NCBI GenBank assembly: GCA_963691705.1
Contig: OY829537.1
Location: 61,294,304-61,358,303 of the forward strand
From: Viola odorata
Taxonomy: Eukaryota > Streptophyta > Magnoliopsida > Malpighiales > Violaceae
Length of the DNA stretch: 64,000 nt
Direction: 5' to 3'
The first letter of the stretch is position 1, and each line of letters begins with the position of its first letter. Position numbers and translations under genes: made by a program. A model generated the notes under the pieces. It made no database searches. It saw only the letters and a list, made by a program, of their open reading frames with translations, and was not told the DNA's origin. Positions 57,534-64,000 of the stretch are shown in pieces.

Positions 57534-58380
57534 ATATGATAACGGAGCAGGTAACATGAGCCAATAGCTTGTGATAACTGTTGGACATGGAGGAGAAGAC
57601 GACCAAATTGCTAAGGTGATGATAAGTGATGCTTCTGCCGATAGCTTGCATCTCGATAAGCAGGTTCTGGCGACCATGAATGAAAATAGGGTACATGCGG
57701 TATGGTGGAGGCAACCGACATATACTGTCACATGTGTTGCTGGGAACACAAAGAATGCTACTAGCTTGACGGTGCGGATACAGGTGACAATTCCCAATAT
57801 AGGGACCTATTCGCCGTCAAGTGACCATTTCTCGTTAAGTGCCAAAGAATGAGCTGGTGATGCCGCTAGCTTGTTAGAAGCCGTCAGGTGTCATTCCCGC
57901 TAAGTGGTATTAGCTTGTCGGGGCCGTTAAAGTGTGACGAGAAGATTATAAGCTTGACGGGGTCATTAGGTTGTCGTTGACGTTGACAGACTGCTATTGA
58001 TACCGCTATTCTTTTCTGATAAATCTTAGCTTTTGACGCCACGATTGTTGCCGTTGAAGCTATTTTATCTGTTGCGTGAAAGCGTAATGAGATGATGATG
58101 AGTGTGGCCATGACGATTTTGGGATTTAAAGTTTTATGCGACCATAGGAGCTTATGGTGGTTAATGATGATAACGACAACGTTAATCTGGTTGACTTGCA
58201 AGAAGACACCAAGACATAGCCACAATCAAAGTAGAAAATGAAGATTTATAATTCACGCAGAGAGAGAAATATGGCGATAATGGACCAGAGGTTACGATAA
58301 TGTCCTGGTATGTAATACCGATAACATGCCTTCCATTTGGTGTACCCAATACTTGATTTCTGAATTTACCAGATAAGTCA
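57534..58380. other. Unrecognised repeat-like DNA
   Basis: It is rich in GATAA, GATGAT and GTTATC motifs. No ORF shows family resemblance. It is the right flank of the Ogre-like insertion and continuous with 36320-37002 in the pre-insertion allele. Confidence 0.4.
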
Positions 58381-58560
58381 TTACTGCTTTCAGATGATTG
58401 CCGCATTACTTTCTCATATGAGTATCTTACTATTTCCAGGTTGCTTCAGACGCGTTTTGTTTGTACAACCTGCAGAGAGACAGAGAAAAGCGAATACACT
58501 AGAAAAAATATTGGGAATCTTTTACTTACAGGAGGTTTCCGGATAGTGACTGTCAGATAA
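58381..58560 (-). repeat. Diverged direct repeat, copy 1 (copy 2 at 63057-63215)
   Basis: The two tracts align along their length, sharing GATTGCC(G/A)CATT, ATGAGTATC and TTTTACTTACAG, with several small differences; identity is perhaps 65 percent by eye. In both, the minus strand carries a GTAAGTAAAA donor-like start and a TGCAG acceptor-like end 75-95 bp later, so an exon-intron-exon piece may be duplicated. Confidence 0.55.
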
Positions 58561-58599
58561 TTCTCAGATGGCAAGCACTGTATAATGCCTTCCGGAAAA

Positions 58600-58760
58600 T
58601 AAGCATAACCACTCAATTGCAACAGTGCAAAAGATGGATAATAGGAACTTCTGTATACTAATAATTCGGTCCAATTCCCTTGATGAAGCCAGGTAGTATT
58701 TTGCATCCACAAGCAAGTAACAACCATTGGAACCACAAGCAGCAAAACTTGCCAAGTAAC
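58600..58760 (-). pseudogene. ABC transporter C-family (MRP-type) fragment
   Basis: ABCC proteins are vacuolar or plasma-membrane pumps for conjugates. On the minus strand, TWQVLLLVVPMVVTCLWMQ (58757-58701) continues after a one-base shift as KYYLASSRELDRIISIQK (58701-58648). This is the conserved block at the second transmembrane domain of plant ABCCs. Then CTVAIEWLCL (about 58630-58600) matches a block that normally lies about 50 residues further on, so the intervening codons are deleted. No nucleotide-binding domain is nearby. The surrounding sequence is repeat-like, suggesting capture by a transposable element or a decayed duplicate. Confidence 0.78.
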
Positions 58761-58829
58761 ATAGCGACCAGACACAGCCTTGGAAATTATAAGCCACATG
58801 CTCCCAAAAGCAAAAGCCATATAAATACT

Positions 58830-60182
58830 AAAAAGGGACCATAGAACTGAATCTTGAGTGGGCTCCCGTTATTTAGGGATCTTCTCAAGCTATCCATATT
58901 TCCAGATTATACTCATGCTGATTGTGGGACATATGCAGCGGTACCATTGGATGATATTTCTTGGATGTAAGTGCCACGACAGGTGGTGAAATAAATCTTC
59001 AAAATTGGGAGTTCGATCCCTTGCTCAATTAACTTAACTAGCTTGCTTGCTTCAACGTAGCCGTATCCAAAGTGGAAAATGAAAATTCATAACTTGTTCA
59101 TAAAGAGAAAATGTCTTAGAAAATACGGGTCTTAAAACTCAAGATTCTGTTATCCAGGATCATGCCTTATTGAAGATGGATTGTCGCGGTAATATGTATA
59201 TCGCATCATGATGATACAACAGTAGTGAAAATAAAGTGCCACAATTGAAGATAGAGCACCATACTGAGATGATGATGTTGAAGATCGATTAATACACCAA
59301 ACAGTAGAGTTGCCATAACGAAATATCATTATTGAAGATAAATTTCTGCAAGCGATAACGTTATCCCTCAGATAATTTCAGATTCATAAGCTTGCGATAA
59401 CAGAACGTTATGATGAATATATCCCAAGATAGACAGGATGTGTTATGCTTCGATAACTGTGGACGTCTACTTCATATCAGAAGAAGAAGATATCGTGGCG
59501 AGATGACACAACTGAACATGTGTATTTTTCCATACCAAAGATAATATTTTTGATAACAGAGAAATTTTTCACATACCGTGAATAAAAGATATCAGGATGC
59601 AGAAGAGATGTATTTTGACAATCTCGCCCTTTCGATGTTGATAAGGGGATATTCCCTGCCAATTTTTCCCATGACAAGCAGTTGAGTCACTTTTTCTTCA
59701 TCAAATAACTTCAAGATATCCTCTCAGATTCATAACGAGATAATGATATTGAAGATCAAATGTCGTGATGAGGTAGTGATACTCAATGAGATAACGATAT
59801 CGAAGATATAATACCATAATGAAATAGTGATATCGAAAATATGGCGCCACGCAAATAACTTCATGATCATAGGCTTGGGATAACGGAATATTATGACAAA
59901 TGTTCCTTAAGACAGATAGAATACGTTATGCTTTGATGACAAGTATAAACGTCTTCTTCGCTTCAGAGAAATGATATAACCTGGCGATATGACATAACTG
60001 GACATATGCATTTCCCTAGAGAAATGATATAACCTGGCGATATGACATAACTAGGCATATGCATTTCCCTGCCAAGGGCAAATGGTAATATGGAAGATAG
60101 CTTAATATTCCAAATGTTAGAGTTACCATAACGGGGTAACAATATCGAAGATAGAATATCCCCATGAGCTAACGTTGTTTCC
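58830..60182. other. Unrecognised AT-rich repeat-like DNA with a 53-bp duplication
   Basis: GATAAC, GATATC and ATGAT motifs recur. Two related blocks (about 59390-59480 and 59875-59965) share the order GCTT..GATAAC, GTTATG, TGTTATGCTT, CGTCT.CTTC. A tandem duplication of 53 bp lies at 59965-60017 and 60018-60070 with two differences. No gene is supported. Confidence 0.6.
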
Positions 60183-60829
60183 AGATAATTGGAGATAACA
60201 TGGAGACAACTGATAACATGGAGACTGCTGATAACACGGAGACAACCGCTAAACGTTAACGCGGAGACAACCGTTAACGCAAAATTGCTGATAACACGGA
60301 GCCAGCTGCTAACACGGAGGCAGCTGATAACACGAAGGCAGCTACTAACACAGAGGCAGCTGATAATGGCAGCTGCTAACACGGAGGCAGCTGATAACAC
60401 GGAGGTAGCTGCTAACACAGAGGCTGCTGCTAACACGAAGGCAGCTGCTAACAAGGAGGCAGCTGATAACACGGAGGCAACTTCTAACACAGAGGCTGCT
60501 GCTAACATAGAGGCAGCTGCTAACACGGAGGCAACTGATAACACGGAGGCATCTACTAACACAGAGGCTGCTGCTAACACGAAGGTAGTTGCTAACACAG
60601 AGGCAGCTGATAATACGGAGGTAGCTGCTAACACAGAGGTTGCTGCTAACACGAAGGCAGTTGCTAACATGGAGGCAAACTGATAACACGGAGGCAGCTG
60701 ATAACACGAAGGCAACTGCTAACACGGAGGCAGCTGATAACACGGAGGCAGTTGCTAACACTGAGGCAGCTGCTAACACTGAGGCAGCTGATAACACTGA
60801 GGCAGCTGCTAACACTGAGGCAGCTGTTC
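60183..60829. repeat. 18-bp minisatellite (GCTAACACGGAGGCAGCT family)
   Basis: About 35 units of 18 bp alternate between GATAACACGGAGGCAGCT and GCTAACACGGAGGCAGCT. CAGCTG occurs at most unit borders. Because 18 is a multiple of three, long frames stay open on both strands: on + the hexapeptide NTEAAD/NTEAAA (60189-60683), on - VLSAAS/VLAAAS (60715-59963). The first units (60183-60290) are more diverged. The open frames are most simply a by-product of the repeat. Confidence 0.93.
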
Positions 60830-62398
60830 ACTCTTTCATCTTTTTCCTAGAAGCTAAAATGTCATACTTTAACATATTTATGATTGCATCACAAATTTCC
60901 ATTATAATTAATTAGGCACAACTTACTATTCCTCTTCTCCTTTCCAGCAACATTTGCTAGGCGCCGACAGTGAAGATGAAAGAGACAAGATGAAGGACAA
61001 CATGAATGACTATGAATAGATCAGATGAAGGCCAACATGTAAGGCACCAGAGGCACATAAGTGAAGAAGAATGATGAAGGAGCTTGGCTTTCCTTGAATA
61101 GAGGATGACTGTTTCTTCATAAAGTTACTAGGGGGCATTTTGCGGCAACTCCCTCTTTTTGTGCCAGTTCTTTCCCTGAACTGTCATGATGAGATAGTAG
61201 TGTCGATACCGAAGTGATAACGCTGGTCATAAACCAGAACTGATAATGTTGGCGATAAACTAGAACTGATAATGCTGGCGATAACGTAACGTTGTAATGA
61301 AGCAATGTCATAGCTTGCTTAATGAAGATGGTGTCATCACAAGACTACCATATAGTCAGCCAAATTATGGGCAGATAATAATTCTAGAGTATTCTTTTTG
61401 ATATCACGACATGACTACGCATGCGCATTTCAACATCTGTGCAGGGTAACGTTGTAGGTAGATAATAATAGAATATTCTTCGAGGCATCGCGATATGGCT
61501 ACGCATGTGCGCATTTTCATGGCAGAATAAACTGTCTTCGCGAGATAACGCCGCTCGCTAGATGACAGATAACAACTAGGAGATATCTTTTAGAAATAAA
61601 ACTCATGATAAGATAGTGAGATATCATACCAGATATTTCCCTCGATATGCATTGCATGATCGATACCAGCAAGATGGAATATTACGGCGTTATCGCCTTG
61701 TACGTTTTCAACCCAGAATATCATTCTGAAAGCACTGCTACTCTGAGTGTTGCAGTTATCCCTTAGATAAGACAATTCACTCACTGAGATGACTTCAGGA
61801 GCAAGGGCTTCACTGCTAGCGCTGTATTATAGTGAGTATTTTCCTTGACGACAGATTGTGTCACATAGATATTCTTCTCCGTGAGAGTAGACATCAGGGC
61901 AGTATACTATTGCAGAATATAAGCTTCCGTACCAGGAAAGAGATATCGCAGATATAAACAGTGATTCTCCCAGTACCGTGGGTGAAAGATGGTATACAAT
62001 TATTCTTATCATTGAGGATGTATTCTCCTGCTAACGATAAGGGATACCCCCGTAGGTAGTCATGAATTCTTGTGTAATGTCGCTGCCTTTGTGGGCGTTA
62101 GTCTCTTCACTATTTCGATATTTCATCGATTTTCCTGCACATTCTCAAATGTTGCCTTGCCATGTTAGTAAAAATAACATGTAATGATACACATTAATTG
62201 CCTCTACAGGTGTTCACCCGTGTATGCTGGGGTATTGCTGGTATTGCTTTCTCATTCAGTCTTGCTGAATTCGGCCCTGCCGGGGCATTACTTTGGCCAT
62301 AGAGATATCTTTCTAGCTCCACTTCACTGGGTATTTGCCGTCCGGTTACTGGCTGGGATATCCCTTGTTGTTTCACTTGTCAACGGTCGGGTTGGAGT
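60830..62398. other. Unrecognised DNA
   Basis: There is no supported gene or RNA. GATAAC-type motifs continue (for example around 61210-61290), with near-duplicated sentences such as AACTGATAATG(T/C)TGGCGATAA at 61235 and 61265. Confidence 0.5.
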
Positions 62399-62890
62399 GT
62401 GCCTCGTCTTAGTGAGCCGTCTGATCAGGACCGACCATCACAAGGATAGGATTTTCACTTCCAAGCGTTGAAACCTCGCGCCCCTGGAACGTGCCTCATC
62501 TTAATGAGCTGTCTATGTTAGCACAGTCGTCACAAGGATAGGATTTTCACTTCTAGGGTGGAGTTACTATCTCCTTGGGGCGTGCCTCGTCTTAGTGGGC
62601 CGTCTATGTTAGTACGGTCGCCACAAGGATAGGATTTTCACTCCCAATGATGCCGGGGCATGCCTCATCTTAATGGGCCGTCTATATTAGCACGGTTGCC
62701 ACATGGATAGGATTTTCACTCCCGGGGGTATTGGGGCGTACCTCGTCTTAATGGACTGTCTTTGTTAGCACGATTACCACCAGGATAGGATTTTCACTTC
62801 CAACACTAAACTTTGAGTATGTCAGGGCGTGCCTCATCTTAGTGAGCCGTCTGATCAGGATCGGCCTCACAAGGATAGGATTTTCACTCC
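62399..62890. repeat. 78-92-bp tandem array, six units
   Basis: Units begin GTGCCTC(G/A)TCTTA(G/A)TG and end ACAAGGATAGGATTTTCACT, at about 62399, 62491, 62582, 62660, 62739 and 62830. The cores (about 62 bp) are well kept while the linkers (15-30 bp) are variable. CCGTCT(G/A)TGTTAGCACGGT lies in the middle of four units; the first and last share CTGATCAGGA instead. Confidence 0.9.
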
Positions 62891-63056
62891 TGGCATTCTT
62901 TGTTATCAGCATGTTATCAATCATAGAGTGCACGAGAAATATTCTTGATTCATTTGTTAAAGCATGATGATATTACTCAATCAGAAGACAAATTAGTTTC
63001 TGACATGATATAATTTTAAACGAGCTATGTTCCAAGACTTAGGTAAGGGAGTACCA

Positions 63057-63215
63057 CCAAGTGTTTCCGAGTGATTGCCACATTGCTTTTTCGTATGAGT
63101 ATCGGATTGCTTCCGGACTGCTTTGTGTAAACTGCATAGAAACAAGAAAAGAGCAAGTATTCTAGGAGAATCATTAGGGGCTTTTTACTTACAGAGAGTT
63201 TTCGGAAACAAGCAA
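63057..63215 (-). repeat. Diverged direct repeat, copy 2 (copy 1 at 58381-58560)
   Basis: It aligns with 58381-58560. The minus strand again has CTGTAAGTAAAA and ends with CTATGCAG, spanning an intron-sized interval. The flanking open stretches are short and unassigned. Confidence 0.5.
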
Positions 63216-63251
63216 ATTCCTTCTTGCTCACGTAATCTGCAATATTGACGG

Positions 63252-63420
63252 GGTTTTACGCCGTAGCTACCTACAATTTGTGCAGTTTTACGCCATAGCT
63301 ACTTGCAATATTGACGCGGTTTTACGCTGCTCGGAGCTACCTACAATATTGACACGGTTTTACGTTGTAGCTACCTACAAATTGTGTGGTTTTACGCCGT
63401 AGCTACCTGCAATATTGCAC
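63252..63420. repeat. About 35-bp tandem array (GGTTTTACGCCGTAGCTACCTACAAT)
   Basis: Five imperfect units contain GTTTTACGCCGTAGCTACC and alternate between CAATATTGACGCG and CAATTTGTGCAG linkers. The periodicity is about 31-36 bp. Confidence 0.85.
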
Positions 63421-64000
63421 TCTTTCACATCCCCAGAATTTCAATTTGTACTCTCCTTGAGTATCTGCACTGTTAGCTGTACAAATGCACTAACAGAGTT
63501 TGCTAACGTTGGTTAGATTCCTCTAAGAATGTTGAGGATAGTGAAGATATTAAAAATAGAGGCAAGGAGAAAATGATAATATTAAAGGTAATAGTGATAC
63601 CTTAAGGGAATAAAAAGGAACTCGGCCGTTGTTTAATTCCCGTTCAATTCCTTGCATTTACGAAGGAGAATGTCATATCATTGGAGACCTTTTTGATGAT
63701 GAGAGGATGGCCACATTATATTATGAGGGCTTCTCCAACGGGGTAGATATTCACCCAATAGATTGACTTTTGTTTCGTAACTGTAGTAGTAGCGGAAAAT
63801 TGACAATAGATGAATCCATTTTGATAATGATCGGATATAAAGTAGGACTATGCTACAACCAGATAACTGCTGGATACTCAGACTAACTGTAGCTAGAAAA
63901 TCAGGTTGTAGTTGAAGAAGTCGCATTGTGACTGAAGAATCCAGCTGTAACCAAGTGATATTCTGAAGAGTCGGACAGTAACCAGACCGTAGCTAAGGAA
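63421..64000. other. Unrecognised DNA to the window end
   Basis: There is no supported gene. Near the end GTAACCA/GTAGCTA and AGTCGGA/AGAATCC motifs recur loosely (63850-64000), possibly the start of another repeat. Confidence 0.4.

Noticed and set aside
59963..60715. 250-codon minus-strand ORF (VLSAAS/VLAAAS repeats) and the + strand NTEAAD ORF as genes
   Set aside because: Both follow from an 18-bp tandem repeat without stop codons; no start context, introns or flanking coding sequence support a gene.
62399..63420. CRISPR-like repeat-spacer arrays
   Set aside because: Repeats are long and diverged, linkers are short and similar, and the DNA is plant nuclear with no cas genes; this is a tandem array.

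Overview
The window is plant nuclear DNA, most likely from a eudicot. The evidence is GT-AG introns of plant type, two plant housekeeping genes, and a landscape of Ty3/gypsy LTR retrotransposons (including a giant Ogre/Tat-type element), hAT and Mutator-like non-autonomous DNA elements and gene fragments. The exact species cannot be read from the sequence. No rRNA, tRNA or CRISPR was seen.

Only two genes look intact. The first is a 14-exon fumarylacetoacetase gene (13348-19129, + strand, 420 aa, all expected catalytic and metal residues present), the last step of tyrosine degradation. The second is a single-exon BAG5-type co-chaperone with an IQ motif and a BAG domain (27496-28113, + strand, 205 aa). 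Broken host-gene pieces are a cytochrome P450 CYP81-like fragment (12.4 kb), an Aurora-kinase (AUR3-like) pseudogene (24.5-25.3 kb, - strand) with three unassigned exon-like pieces next to it, and an ABCC (MRP) transporter fragment (58.7 kb, - strand).

Layout. 0-11.3 kb is a retrotransposon nest: the 3' half of a + strand Ty3 element (2-3599), the 5' end of a - strand element (3600-5979), and an internally deleted + strand element (5980-11254) whose 5' LTR carries a 394-bp hAT MITE with a perfect 8-bp target duplication. 11.3-19.3 kb holds a possible LINE scrap, the P450 fragment and the FAH gene. 19.3-27.3 kb has non-autonomous DNA-element debris, a foldback repeat, antisense gene fragments and a 1.6-kb hAT-like element ending 181 bp from the BAG5 start codon. 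28.9-30.6 kb is a Mutator-like element with about 230-bp terminal inverted repeats. 30.7-36.3 kb holds an Ogre-type LTR and another deleted - strand Ty3 element. 37008-57528 is a complete 20.5-kb Ogre-like element on the - strand with 3740-bp LTRs, a CAGGT target duplication, a tRNA-Arg-type primer site, ORF1, a long gag-protease ORF and a predicted intron, but with the RT-RNaseH-integrase core deleted. 57.5-64 kb is an unrecognised repeat-rich tract with several tandem arrays.

The retroelement parts give a consistent history of nested insertion. The Ogre-like element is the youngest large insertion: its two LTRs have identical length and roughly 30 substitutions by eye, and it probably depends on other elements for reverse transcriptase and integrase.
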